Positions 1 through 6,795 of a DNA stretch of 37,777 nucleotides are shown here, piece after piece (position 1 is the stretch's first letter; each line of letters begins with the position of its first letter). The DNA is from Nitrosomonadales bacterium (lineage in GTDB: Bacteria; Pseudomonadota; Gammaproteobacteria; Burkholderiales; SG8-39): NCBI GenBank assembly GCA_005240145.1, contig SBAS01000070.1, positions 1-37,777 of the forward strand, given 5' to 3'. A program made the translations under genes and the position numbers. Below the pieces are notes generated by a model. It saw only the letters and a program-made list of their open reading frames with translations, did not search any database and was not told the origin of the DNA.

Positions 1-521
1 ACCTGGGTTGCGGCGACGGCGTCCTGCTCAAGCACCTGTGGCAGACGCGCCAGGCGCCCGGCTACGGCGTCGAGATCGACGACGCCAAGGTGGTCGCATG
101 CATCCGCAACGACGTCAACGTCCTGCAGATGGACCTCGAAGACGGCCTCGCCGCCTTCGCCGACCATTCCTTCGACTACGTCATCCTTTCTGAAACCCTG
201 CAGACCATTCACCGCCAGGAACCGCTCATGCAGGAAATGCTTCGCGTCGGCCGCGAAGCCATCGTCTCCTTTCCCAACTTCGGCTACTGGCGCGCGCGCA
301 TCCAGATCGCGCTGGGCGGCCACATGCCCGTGTCGAAGGAACTCCCCTACCAGTGGTACGACACCCCCAACGTGCACCACTGCACCCTGGTGGATTTCGA
401 AGCCCTCTGCGCCAAGCTCGGCCTGCGCATCCTCGAGCGCGTCGTCCTTACCAACGGCAAGCTCGTCTCGCTGCTACCCAATCTCCTCGGCAGCCTCGCC
501 GTCTATCGCGTCAGCGCGTAG
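1..521 (+). CDS. metW: MetW, methionine biosynthesis protein (5' end outside window)
   Basis: SAM-dependent-methyltransferase-fold protein that in many proteobacteria accompanies the homoserine acyltransferase MetX in methionine synthesis. The visible reading frame begins at base 3 and gives 172 residues. It opens inside the SAM-binding glycine motif (LGCGDG) and carries the family blocks VNVLQMDLEDG, FDYVILSETLQ and SFPNFGYW. The start codon and first few residues lie upstream of the window. metX is expected just before it (inference; not visible). The next gene-like sequence is a decayed ABC-transporter fragment, so metW seems to end its operon. Identification is firm from the motif set; the exact biochemical role of MetW is less settled than its genetic link to methionine synthesis. 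Confidence 0.93.
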   Translation, partial: LGCGDGVLLKHLWQTRQAPGYGVEIDDAKVVACIRNDVNVLQMDLEDGLAAFADHSFDYVILSETLQTIHRQEPLMQEMLRVGREAIVSFPNFGYWRARIQIALGGHMPVSKELPYQWYDTPNVHHCTLVDFEALCAKLGLRILERVVLTNGKLVSLLPNLLGSLAVYRVSA

Positions 522-596
522 CTCCAATACAGGTATATGCTTTCCCCGCCCGCGACGTGCGGTCGACCAAGAAGCAGGCAGCCGGTACGCGCGATA

Positions 597-803
597 CGCA
601 GCAATGACGGCGCGAACATCGAAGAGTCCTATCGAAAGGCGGCAACCTACGTGGACAAAATCCTCAAAGGGGCAAAGCCTGCCGACCTTCCCGTCGAGCA
701 ACCGACACGTTTCGAGTTCGTCGTCAACATGAAAACGGCCAGGGCGCTCGGACTCAGGGTCCCGCAGTCCCTGCTGCTGCGAGCCGACCACGTCATTGAC
801 TGA
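597..803 (+). pseudogene. Remnant: C-terminus of an ABC transporter substrate-binding protein
   Basis: The translated stretch reads as the last ~65-70 residues of an ABC_sub_bind-type periplasmic protein: [17 protein letters not shown], then [15 protein letters not shown], then [15 protein letters not shown] and a stop at 801-803. Family members are about 320 residues, and nothing resembling the rest lies upstream, where metW ends at 521. An open frame with an upstream ATG at 537 would give 88 residues, but its first ~20 residues are arginine-rich and unlike a signal peptide, so I read it as a gene truncated at its 5' end. Such genes are abundant in soil betaproteobacteria. It marks a past deletion or insertion between metW and the DUF488 gene. 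Confidence 0.75.
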
Positions 804-846
804 TGGACCGCTGCCCAACTTTGCGCCGCAGCCGGGCTCCGCGTTG

Positions 847-1233
847 ATGGCAGCGAGAATCGTCCGCCTCGGCACGCCAAGACTGCGCGGCGAGGGCTTG
901 CGCATCGGCACGGTGCGGCATCCTCCACGCGGCGTGCCGAAGGAGAAATTTGCGTCCGGGAACTGGTACGACGTCTGGTTTCCGAACCTCGCGCCGAGCA
1001 AATTTACCGTGAATCTCGGCCGCAAGGCGGACACTGATCGCGAATGGAGCGTGTTCGAAAAACGCTATCAGAAAGAAATGTCCAGCCCGGAAGCGAGCCG
1101 GACGCTAGATCTGCTTGCCGCGCTCTCGCATGAAACGGACTTTTCAGTCGGCTGCTATTGCGAGGACGATGCGCGCTGCCACCGTTCGGTGCTGCGCCGG
1201 CTGCTGAAGGAGCGCGGCGCGAAGTTGGGCTGA
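847..1233 (+). CDS. DUF488 family protein (YeaO-like)
   Basis: Small soluble protein of 128 residues from the ATG at 847. An in-frame ATG at 796 would add 17 residues that do not look like the family and overlap the preceding pseudogene. Family signatures are visible: an N-terminal RIVRLGTPR strand, the NWYDVWFPNLAPS block, and the C-terminal cysteine/histidine motif VGCYCEDDARCHRSVLRRLL. DUF488 proteins have no agreed biochemical role. The gene stands alone between the ABC-transporter remnant and the ribbon-helix-helix cassette, with no obvious partner. No strong ribosome-binding site is visible before either start, so the start is uncertain. Confidence 0.85.
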   Translation: MAARIVRLGTPRLRGEGLRIGTVRHPPRGVPKEKFASGNWYDVWFPNLAPSKFTVNLGRKADTDREWSVFEKRYQKEMSSPEASRTLDLLAALSHETDFSVGCYCEDDARCHRSVLRRLLKERGAKLG

Positions 1234-1312
1234 CTGACGGGCCTGCCCGCCCGGCTGTCAACCCAGGCCAGTGGATCGTCGTTAAATGATGCAGCCGCAA
1301 TGCGGCAAGCAC

Positions 1313-1341
1313 TTGGCAAGAGCTTCCCCAAGCATTACCAT
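1313..1341 (+). promoter_or_regulatory. Candidate sigma-70 promoter of the ribbon-helix-helix cassette
   Basis: TTGGCA at 1313-1318 and TACCAT at 1336-1341 are separated by 17 bases and lie 36 bases before the ATG at 1377. The -10 box keeps the important first two and last two positions. The tandem hexamer repeat at 1339-1356 overlaps its downstream edge and the expected transcription start, as expected for a repressed promoter. Found by eye only. Confidence 0.4.
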
Positions 1342-1356
1342 GTGCATGTGCATGTT
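1339..1356. repeat. Three tandem CATGTG-type hexamers, possible operator
   Basis: Bases 1339-1344 and 1345-1350 are both CATGTG; 1351-1356 is CATGTT. The block lies 20 bases before the start of a ribbon-helix-helix protein. Proteins of this fold commonly bind short, phased repeats at their own promoters, so an autoregulatory operator is a reasonable inference. No footprint or comparative data are available here. Confidence 0.5.
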
Positions 1357-1376
1357 TGAACGGAAGGCAGCCTGAC

Positions 1377-1652
1377 ATGAAGACTGAACGCCTCGTCATC
1401 CTGGTCACACCCGAGCAGAAGCGCGCGCTTGCGCATCGCGCGAAGGCGCTCGACCTCTCGGTTGCGGAACTGGTGCGGCGCTCGGCGGAGGGTTTCAGGC
1501 CTGGCGCTGACGAACAAGTCCTCTCGTCCCTCGCGGATGAACTGCAACGCTCGGTTAAAGAAAGCCGGGCCGCGCTGCGCGCGGCGCTGGCCGAAACACA
1601 AGCGACCCTGGCCCAGCTCGGCAAAGGCCGTAAGGAGCGGAGGGCCGCCTGA
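1377..1652 (+). CDS. Ribbon-helix-helix DNA-binding protein with coiled-coil tail
   Basis: 91 residues from the ATG at 1377, preceded by a GGAAGG ribosome-binding site; a TTG seven codons upstream is less likely. The first ~40 residues fit the CopG/MobC/Arc ribbon-helix-helix pattern: a strand (RLVILVTP), a helix (QKRALAHRAKAL), a turn and a second helix (LSVAELVRRSAEGF). Residues ~45-91 are charged and alanine/leucine-rich, predicted as a long helix or coiled coil. The stop (TGA 1650-1652) overlaps the ATG of the next gene, so the pair is probably coupled. Likely a transcription autorepressor or a chromosome-borne relative of plasmid accessory proteins. No toxin-like partner is recognised; the function is unknown. 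Confidence 0.7.
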   Translation: MKTERLVILVTPEQKRALAHRAKALDLSVAELVRRSAEGFRPGADEQVLSSLADELQRSVKESRAALRAALAETQATLAQLGKGRKERRAA

Positions 1653-1849
1653 TGGCCGCGTTCGATCAGATCGTCGAAGGCGTCAAGGAAGTGCTGCGAA
1701 TGAGTGGAGAAATCAAGCGGCTCGCCGACGCCGTGCGCGAACTCGGTACCGAAGTGCGAGACATCGACCGGCGGCTGGTGCGGATCGAAACCATGGCGGA
1801 ACTGGCGCAGGCAGCGCGAGCTACGAAACGTCTCCCTCCAAAGAATTAA
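1652..1849 (+). CDS. Small coiled-coil protein, partner of the ribbon-helix-helix protein
   Basis: 65 residues, starting at an ATG that shares one base with the upstream stop (TGATG) and preceded by GGAGG about eight bases away. The sequence is almost entirely amphipathic helix, with heptad-like spacing in VKEVLRMSGEIKRLADAVREL and EVRDIDRRLVRIETMAEL. No catalytic motif, membrane segment or signal peptide is present. Its tight coupling to a DNA-binding protein with its own helical tail suggests the two proteins assemble through their coiled coils (inference). I do not recognise a named family. An alternative is a small phage- or plasmid-derived structural or accessory protein. Confidence 0.65.
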   Translation: MAAFDQIVEGVKEVLRMSGEIKRLADAVRELGTEVRDIDRRLVRIETMAELAQAARATKRLPPKN

Positions 1850-1856
1850 ACCTGGC

Positions 1857-1874
1857 TTCCCGCGTTCGTGGGAA
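1857..1874. terminator. REP-like hairpin between convergent genes
   Basis: TTCCCGC at 1857-1863 pairs with GTGGGAA at 1868-1874 around a four-base loop, with one G-U pair. It lies between the convergent ends of the coiled-coil gene (1849) and the permease (1889). The sequence resembles the dispersed TTCCCGC-type palindromes of many proteobacterial genomes. There is no T-run, so termination is uncertain. Confidence 0.4.
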
Positions 1875-1888
1875 CGGCATCACGAACA

Positions 1889-3136
1889 CTAGCGGGACGC
1901 GGCGTCCAGCGCGTCGATGCGCGCCCGCATCCAGACCAGGAGCGCGAGGCCCGGCAGGGCGATGAGGAAGGTGAAGAAGAAGAACTGGATCCAGCCGAAG
2001 CCCGCGACGAGGTAGCCGGCAGCCGGCCCGACGTAGACGCGGCCAACAGCAGAGAGCGCGGAGAGGAGCGCGTACTGCGTGGCGGAGAAGCGCCGGTCGC
2101 AGAGCGCCATGAGGAGCGCGACGTAGGCGGCGGTGCCCATGCCGCCGCAGAGGTTCTCCAGGCCGATGACGATGAGCATGAGGGCGTAGCTTTTGCCGCT
2201 CGCCGCCAGGAGCATGAAGCCCAGGTTGGTGATCGCCTGCAGCACGCCGAAGACGAGCAGCGCGCGGTACAGGTGCATCTTCGCCATCAGCGCGCCGCCG
2301 GCGAGCGCGCCGAAGATGGTGGCGGCAAGGCCGAAGCCCTTGTTGATGGCGCCCACTTCCGTGAGCGAAAAACCCGGGCCGCGCAGGAGGAAGGTGGTGG
2401 TGAGGTTGCCGGCGAAGGCGTCGCCGAGTTTGTAGAGCACCACCAGCGCGAGCAGCGCGATGGCGCCCTCGCGCGTGAAGAACTCGCTGAAGGGCTTGAC
2501 GACAGCGGCATCGAGCGTTTTCGGCGCGCCGCCCGTCACTTCGGGTTCGAGCACGAACCAGGTCGCGACCATGCCCACACCCATGAGCGCAGCCATCAGC
2601 CAGAAGGTCGCCTGCCAACCGAGCCACTGGTCGGCGAGGATCAGCGCGCCCGCGCCCGAGACCAGCATCGCGAGGCGGTAACCCAGCACCGACACCGCCG
2701 CGCCGGCGCCGCGCTCGTCGCGCTCGAGCCAGTCGGTGCGCAAGGCATCGAAGACGATGTCCTGCGAGGCGGAAAGGAACGCCACTACCAGCGCAGTGCC
2801 GCCCAGCAGCCAGGCCGAGTCGCGCGGCGAGAGCGTGCCCATGAAGGCGATCGCCGCCGCGAGGCCGAGCTGGGTCACGAGCAGCCAGCCCCGGCGCCGG
2901 CCGAGAAACGGCGGCACGTAGCGGTCCATGAAGGGCGCCCAGAAGAATTTGTAGGTGTAGGGCTGGCCGACGAGAGCGAACCAACCGATGGCGACGATGT
3001 CTACGTTTTCTGCGGCAAGCCAGGCCTGCAGGGTGCCCGCGGTAAGCGCAAGCGGCAGGCCGGAGGCGAAACCCAGCAGCAACAGCAGGCCGATTTTGCG
3101 GCTGCGGAACGCTGCGGCGTAGTCGGCGAGCGCCAT
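1889..3136 (-). CDS. ampG: AmpG-type muropeptide permease (MFS)
   Basis: 415-residue, 12-segment major facilitator protein. AmpG imports anhydromuropeptides released during cell-wall turnover across the inner membrane for recycling. Supporting features are the N-terminal LLLLGFASGLPLALTAGTLQ block, the FFWAPFMDRY motif, GRRRGWLLV in the cytoplasmic loop after the second or third segment, and the SASQDIVFDALRTDWL motif characteristic of AmpG. Start is the ATG complementary to 3134-3136. It ends convergently with the small coiled-coil gene and is divergent from the DUF883 gene. Substrate is inferred from family; some AmpG-like betaproteobacterial permeases are untested. Confidence 0.88.
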   Translation of the reverse strand: MALADYAAAFRSRKIGLLLLLGFASGLPLALTAGTLQAWLAAENVDIVAIGWFALVGQPYTYKFFWAPFMDRYVPPFLGRRRGWLLVTQLGLAAAIAFMGTLSPRDSAWLLGGTALVVAFLSASQDIVFDALRTDWLERDERGAGAAVSVLGYRLAMLVSGAGALILADQWLGWQATFWLMAALMGVGMVATWFVLEPEVTGGAPKTLDAAVVKPFSEFFTREGAIALLALVVLYKLGDAFAGNLTTTFLLRGPGFSLTEVGAINKGFGLAATIFGALAGGALMAKMHLYRALLVFGVLQAITNLGFMLLAASGKSYALMLIVIGLENLCGGMGTAAYVALLMALCDRRFSATQYALLSALSAVGRVYVGPAAGYLVAGFGWIQFFFFTFLIALPGLALLVWMRARIDALDAASR

Positions 3137-3250
3137 CGGGGCGCCATCTTACCCGCACCCCGCGCGCGCACTCGCACAGGGCGCCGTTTATCGTTGCCAG
3201 AGGATACAAAAACCGGTAGCCTCCCCCTCCCCCAAGTACGGTCAGGAAGC

Positions 3251-3577
3251 ATGCAAATGAACACCGAATCCGCAAGCAACGACGTGAGCAAGGAAAAACT
3301 GGTCGCCGACCTGAAAGTGGTGGTCGCCGACGCCGAGGAACTGCTGCGCGCCACCGCCTCGCAGGCGGGCGAGAAAGTCGCCGCAGCGCGCGAGCGCATC
3401 CAGGCCTCCCTCGCCAGCGCCAAGGTGAAGCTGACCGAGGCCGAGCGCGTGCTGCTCGAAAAAACCAAGCAGGCCGCCAAAGTGACCGACGAGTACGTGC
3501 ACGAAAACCCGTGGCAGGCAGTCGGCATCGCCGCCATGGCCGGCCTGGTGCTCGGCATCCTCATCAGCCGCCGCTGA
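3251..3577 (+). CDS. DUF883 family protein (YqjD/ElaB-like)
   Basis: 108 residues from the ATG at 3251, preceded by AGGA. The body is a charged helical segment (roughly residues 15-80). It is followed by ENPWQAVGIAAMAGLVLGIL and an arginine pair, the C-terminal membrane anchor typical of YqjD/ElaB/YgaM. E. coli relatives tether ribosomes to the inner membrane in stationary phase; whether this one does is inference. It heads a run with YqjE- and YqjK-like genes, the same order as yqjD-yqjE-yqjK in enterobacteria. The 114-base gap to the divergent ampG holds the likely promoter. Confidence 0.9.
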   Translation: MQMNTESASNDVSKEKLVADLKVVVADAEELLRATASQAGEKVAAARERIQASLASAKVKLTEAERVLLEKTKQAAKVTDEYVHENPWQAVGIAAMAGLVLGILISRR

Positions 3578-3637
3578 TCCCGTGCCCTGGCGGGACGGGC
3601 CGAAACCCGTCGCCGCCACCTCGACCAAAGACAATCC

Positions 3638-3994
3638 ATGCTCGGCCCGGTCAGGGAATTCGCACGCACGCTGCTGTCATTCGCCCTGACGCGCACGCGC
3701 CTGGCCGCGACCGAGCTGGAAGAGCAGGCGCTGCGCCTGATCGAGATCCTGATCTGGCTCACGACGGCGCTCTTCTTCCTCGGCGTCGCGATCGTGTTCC
3801 TCGCCGTGCTGGTGGTGCTCGTTTTCTGGGACTCGAACCGCCTGCTCGCGGCCGGCCTCCTCGCGGGCCTGTTCGTTGCCGTCGGCACCGGCGCCGCGCT
3901 GATGGCCCGCATGCGCCTGCGCGAGCGGCCGAAGCTGCTCGCCGCGACGCTCGCCGAACTCGAGCGCGACCGCGAAACGCTGGGCCAGCCATGA
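3638..3994 (+). CDS. YqjE/holin-superfamily membrane protein
   Basis: 118-residue membrane protein of the YqjE type (also described as a phage holin family domain, without evidence of lysis function). An N-terminal amphipathic stretch is followed by two hydrophobic segments (about residues 38-66 and 70-90) and a charged C-terminus rich in Arg/Glu. It begins 60 bases after the DUF883 gene, and its TGA overlaps the ATG of the next gene (ATGA at 3991-3994), so it is translationally coupled to the YqjK-like gene. Likely part of a small inner-membrane complex with its neighbours; role unknown. Confidence 0.85.
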   Translation: MLGPVREFARTLLSFALTRTRLAATELEEQALRLIEILIWLTTALFFLGVAIVFLAVLVVLVFWDSNRLLAAGLLAGLFVAVGTGAALMARMRLRERPKLLAATLAELERDRETLGQP

Positions 3995-4329
3995 TGCGCT
4001 CGCGCCTCCTTGCCCTTGCCGAGCACCGCATGCGCTTGAGCGCGCGCGCGCAGGCCGAGCGGGAGACAATGGCCGCGCTGCTCGCCCCCGCCGACGGCGC
4101 AAGCGCCCTCGCCACGACGCTGCTGCGCACCGTGCGCCGCGCCATGGAAGCGGCGCAGCGACAGCCGTTGATCGCCGTCGCCGGCGTACTGCTGTTCGCC
4201 GTTCTGCGCCCGAAGCGCGCGCTCGGCTGGCTTGCGCGCGGCTGGTCGCTCTGGCGCCTGTACCACGGCGCGCGCGGCTGGTGGCAGCGCTTCGCCGCCG
4301 CAGCCCCGTCCGTGGGCGCGCCAAAGTAG
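3991..4329 (+). CDS. YqjK-like small protein
   Basis: 112 residues starting at the ATG that overlaps the previous stop. The N-terminal ~65 residues are basic and helical. A hydrophobic segment (PLIAVAGVLLFAVL, about residues 62-75) is followed by an arginine- and tryptophan-rich tail (WLARGWSLWRLYHGARGWWQ). Placement after DUF883 and YqjE genes matches the YqjD-YqjE-YqjK arrangement, and this context supports the call more than sequence identity does. Function is unknown. The tryptophan-rich tail could lie at the membrane interface. Confidence 0.8.
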   Translation: MMRSRLLALAEHRMRLSARAQAERETMAALLAPADGASALATTLLRTVRRAMEAAQRQPLIAVAGVLLFAVLRPKRALGWLARGWSLWRLYHGARGWWQRFAAAAPSVGAPK

Positions 4330-4334
4330 CGATC

Positions 4335-4628
4335 GTGCGCGCATCTGCACCGGTTCGCTGCGCGTTCGAGCTCGCCGAGCGCGAACGCAAGTTCCTGCGC
4401 GCCGAGATGTCCCAGGTGTCAGGCCTGATGCCGATCCTGATGAGGCGGCGCAACAAGCAGCATTGGACGAGCGCGGAACTGGCCGAGATCCGCGCGCACC
4501 TGCGGCGCATCGCCAAGCTCTCGCCTTACCTCGTGGTAATCGTGATGCCGGGCGGTTTCGCGGTGCTGCCGGTGCTCGCCTGGTGCCTCGACCGCCGCCG
4601 CCTGCGCCGCGGCATGGCGCCGGGGTAG
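4335..4628 (+). CDS. LETM1-like small membrane protein
   Basis: About 97 residues if the GTG at 4335 is used. An ATG at 4281, inside the yqjK-like gene, would add 18 arginine-rich residues and is less likely. The segment SAYL-like core reads here as AKLSPYLVVIVMPGGFAVLP followed by a hydrophobic stretch and the basic tail LDRRRLRR. This resembles the short bacterial proteins related to the LETM1 membrane domain. It is probably the last gene of the DUF883-YqjE-YqjK operon, five bases after the preceding stop. It ends one base before the convergent xthA. Start and function are uncertain. Confidence 0.65.
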   Translation: MRASAPVRCAFELAERERKFLRAEMSQVSGLMPILMRRRNKQHWTSAELAEIRAHLRRIAKLSPYLVVIVMPGGFAVLPVLAWCLDRRRLRRGMAPG

Positions 4629-4629
4629 G

Positions 4630-5403
4630 CTAAAGCTTGAGGCTGTAGTCGATGATCAGCGGCGCGTGGTCGCTGAAGCGCTGCTTCAGGTAAATCGACT
4701 CGCGCCGCGCGCTCGCCGCCACGCCCGGCGTGGCGATGTGGTAATCGATGCGCCAACCGACGTTCTTCGCCCAGGCCTGGCCGCGGTTCGACCACCAGGT
4801 GTACTGCTCGGGCTTCTGGTTGAGGCGGCGGAACACATCGACGAAACCGACCTTGTCGAACACCTGTGTCAGCCAGTCGCGTTCCTCGGGCAGGAAGCCG
4901 GAGTTCTTCTGGTTGGAGCGCCAGTTCTTCAGGTCGATTCTCTGGTGCGCGATGTTCCAGTCGCCGCAGAGGATGATTTCCTGTTTTCTTGCCTTCAATT
5001 TCTTCAAATGGACAAGAAACGCCGCAAGAAAACGGAACTTCGAAGCCTGCCGGTGCGGCCCCGCGGAGCCCGAGGGCAGGTAGAGCGAGATCACCGAGAG
5101 CTTGCCGTAATTGGCCTCGAGGAAACGCCCCTCGGCGTCGAATTCCTTGACACCGAAGCCCATGACGACGCTGCGCGGCGGGCGCCGGCTGTAGAGGGCC
5201 ACGCCGGCGTAGCCTTTCTTTTCGGCGCAATGCAGGTGCCGCGAGTAGCCCTTCAGTTCGAACGGCCCGCCTGCCAGGTCGGCCTCCTGGGCTTTGACTT
5301 CCTGCAGGCAGATCAGGTCCGCCTTCTGCGCCGCGAGCCAGGGGAACAGCCCTTTCTTAGCAGCCGAGCGGATGCCGTTGACGTTAAGGGTAACGACCTT
5401 CAA
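4630..5403 (-). CDS. xthA: Exodeoxyribonuclease III / AP endonuclease
   Basis: 257-residue exonuclease III family enzyme that cleaves at abasic sites and degrades 3' ends of duplex DNA in base-excision repair. Visible motifs: N-terminal [19 protein letters not shown] (metal-binding Glu35), [10 protein letters not shown], the catalytic [12 protein letters not shown], and the C-terminal RIDYHIAT and SDHAPL (catalytic His). Homologues start at the residue equivalent to [10 protein letters not shown]. Here that codon is TTG at 5401-5403, and it overlaps the pyrE stop as TTGA. Translation is therefore probably coupled to pyrE. Length matches the family. Confidence 0.95.
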   Translation of the reverse strand: MKVVTLNVNGIRSAAKKGLFPWLAAQKADLICLQEVKAQEADLAGGPFELKGYSRHLHCAEKKGYAGVALYSRRPPRSVVMGFGVKEFDAEGRFLEANYGKLSVISLYLPSGSAGPHRQASKFRFLAAFLVHLKKLKARKQEIILCGDWNIAHQRIDLKNWRSNQKNSGFLPEERDWLTQVFDKVGFVDVFRRLNQKPEQYTWWSNRGQAWAKNVGWRIDYHIATPGVAASARRESIYLKQRFSDHAPLIIDYSLKL

Positions 5404-6089
5404 GACGACGGAAAGCTGGAGACGCCGCCGTGCGCCGCCGACCATGCGGCGGGCGAATTGAGGAAGTTCTCGACCTCTCCGATCTGCGCCTTGGCCAGGT
5501 AGTTGCCCTGCTTCACCACGCGCAGCACGTCCCACCAGGTGGCGAGGTGGTGCAGGCGCACGCCCAGATCGCTCATGGTCTTCTTCGATTCGGGGAAGAT
5601 GTCGTAGTAGAAATTGACGAAGACGTGATCGACGACGGCGCCGGCTTCGCGCAGCGCCTTGCAGAAATTGATCTTCGAGCGCCCGTCGGTGGTGAGGTCT
5701 TCCACCAGCAGCGTGCGCGCGCCTGCGCGGATGTCGCCCTCGATCTGGGCGTTGCGGCCGAATCCCTTGGGTTTCTTACGGATATATTGCATCGGCAGCC
5801 CGAAGCGCTCGGCGATCCAGGCGGCATAGGGAATGCCGGCGGTTTCGCCGCCCGCGATGACGTCGAACTGCTCGAAGCCGGCGTCGCGCGACAGCGTCGC
5901 GGCGGCGAAATCGACCAGCTGGGTGCGGATGCGCGGGTAGAAAATGAGCTTGCGGCAATCGATGTACACCGGGCTCGCCCAGCCGGAGGTAAAGACAAAC
6001 GGCTTGTCGTCGGAAAACAGCACCGCTTTCACCTCCAGCAGCATTCTGGCGGTGGTGTCGGCGATGAAGGCCTGGTCTGCGGAATGCAT
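5400..6089 (-). CDS. pyrE: Orotate phosphoribosyltransferase
   Basis: 229 residues. Joins orotate to PRPP to make OMP in de novo pyrimidine synthesis. The PRPP-binding loop is seen as [13 protein letters not shown] (about residues 127-139). [17 protein letters not shown] and [17 protein letters not shown] also match the family, as does the [13 protein letters not shown] loop. The ATG at 6087-6089 is the natural start. It is the first gene of a two-gene unit with xthA, sharing a 4-base overlap. A TAGAAT box (complement of 6115-6120) sits about 26 bases before the start and may be a -10 element. Confidence 0.96.
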   Translation of the reverse strand: MHSADQAFIADTTARMLLEVKAVLFSDDKPFVFTSGWASPVYIDCRKLIFYPRIRTQLVDFAAATLSRDAGFEQFDVIAGGETAGIPYAAWIAERFGLPMQYIRKKPKGFGRNAQIEGDIRAGARTLLVEDLTTDGRSKINFCKALREAGAVVDHVFVNFYYDIFPESKKTMSDLGVRLHHLATWWDVLRVVKQGNYLAKAQIGEVENFLNSPAAWSAAHGGVSSFPSS

Positions 6090-6150
6090 GGCGTGGGCGG
6101 TCGTGGCGCGGCCGATTCTAGCAGGTCAACTTCGCCGGCCTGCGGCGCGT

Positions 6151-6156
6151 TAAAAT
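6151..6156 (+). promoter_or_regulatory. Candidate -10 box for the secreted coiled-coil gene
   Basis: TAAAAT sits 30 bases before the ATG at 6186 in an otherwise GC-rich 96-base divergent gap with pyrE. No convincing -35 hexamer is seen at the usual distance, so this is only a weak promoter assignment. Confidence 0.3.
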
Positions 6157-6185
6157 CCGCATCAACACTGCTTTCGGGGGTATTC

Positions 6186-6794
6186 ATGCTGCGCATCGCT
6201 CTGCTCGTCGCCATCGCCGCCTTGCCCGCCGCGGCCGAAGCCCAGACCTATCGCTGCGCCGGCAAGGACGGCAAGAAATATTACGGCGCCACCGTGCCGC
6301 CGCAGTGCCTGGGCCAGCCGGTGGAACAGCTGAACGCGCAGGGCCTGGTGACCAAGCGCTTCGATGCCGCAGCCTCCGCCGCCGAACGCGAAAAGAAGGC
6401 CGCCGACGACGAAGAGCGCAAGAAGCGCGAGGCGGCCTCGAAGGAGGAAGGCCGGCGCAGCCGCGCGCTGCTCGCCACCTACACCAGCGACAACGACATC
6501 GAGCAGGCGCGCGCCCGCGCATTGAAGGACAACGAGACGGCGGTGAAGGACATCGAACAGCGCATCGCGGGGCTGAAGAAGCGCCAGGATGAACTGAAGA
6601 AGGAAGGCGATGCCAAATCCGGCAAGAGCCCGCCCCCGGGCAAGCTCGCCAGCGACATCAGTACCGTGGAATTCGACATCAAGACCCAGGAAGGCCTGCT
6701 GGCGACCAAGAAAAAGGAAGTGGACCTGATCAACGCGCGCTACAACGACGACAAGAAGCGCTACGCCGAGCTGACCAAGGGCGGCCGCAAGTAG
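6186..6794 (+). CDS. Secreted coiled-coil protein with N-terminal DUF4124-like motif
   Basis: 202 residues from the ATG at 6186, with GGGGG a few bases upstream. Residues 1-19 form a signal peptide (hydrophobic core LLVAIAALPAAAEAQ). The next segment TYRCAGKDGKKYYGATVPPQ resembles the short DUF4124 motif common in proteobacterial periplasmic proteins. The rest is highly charged Lys/Glu/Arg-rich helix (about residues 55-200), predicted as a long coiled coil, including a Pro-rich break (SPPPGK). It ends one base before the convergent gatB stop. Probably periplasmic; function unknown. No enzyme motif seen. Confidence 0.8.
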   Translation: MLRIALLVAIAALPAAAEAQTYRCAGKDGKKYYGATVPPQCLGQPVEQLNAQGLVTKRFDAAASAAEREKKAADDEERKKREAASKEEGRRSRALLATYTSDNDIEQARARALKDNETAVKDIEQRIAGLKKRQDELKKEGDAKSGKSPPPGKLASDISTVEFDIKTQEGLLATKKKEVDLINARYNDDKKRYAELTKGGRK

Positions 6795-6795
6795 C

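Noticed and set aside
474-1034. Minus-strand open frame opposite the ABC remnant and DUF488 gene
   Set aside because: No recognisable motif or ribosome-binding site, and it is antisense to sequence with clear family matches on plus.
1377-1849. Classical toxin-antitoxin operon
   Set aside because: The first protein fits an antitoxin-like DNA binder, but the second lacks any toxin fold or catalytic residues visible by eye; reported as an unknown cassette instead.
1868-3577. Plus-strand 569-codon open frame
   Set aside because: Its first ~460 codons are antisense to ampG and low in complexity; only the last 108 codons (from 3251) are the real DUF883 gene.
3638-3994. Phage holin, implying a prophage remnant
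   Set aside because: The YqjD-YqjE-YqjK gene order and absence of any other phage gene make the chromosomal YqjE explanation much better.
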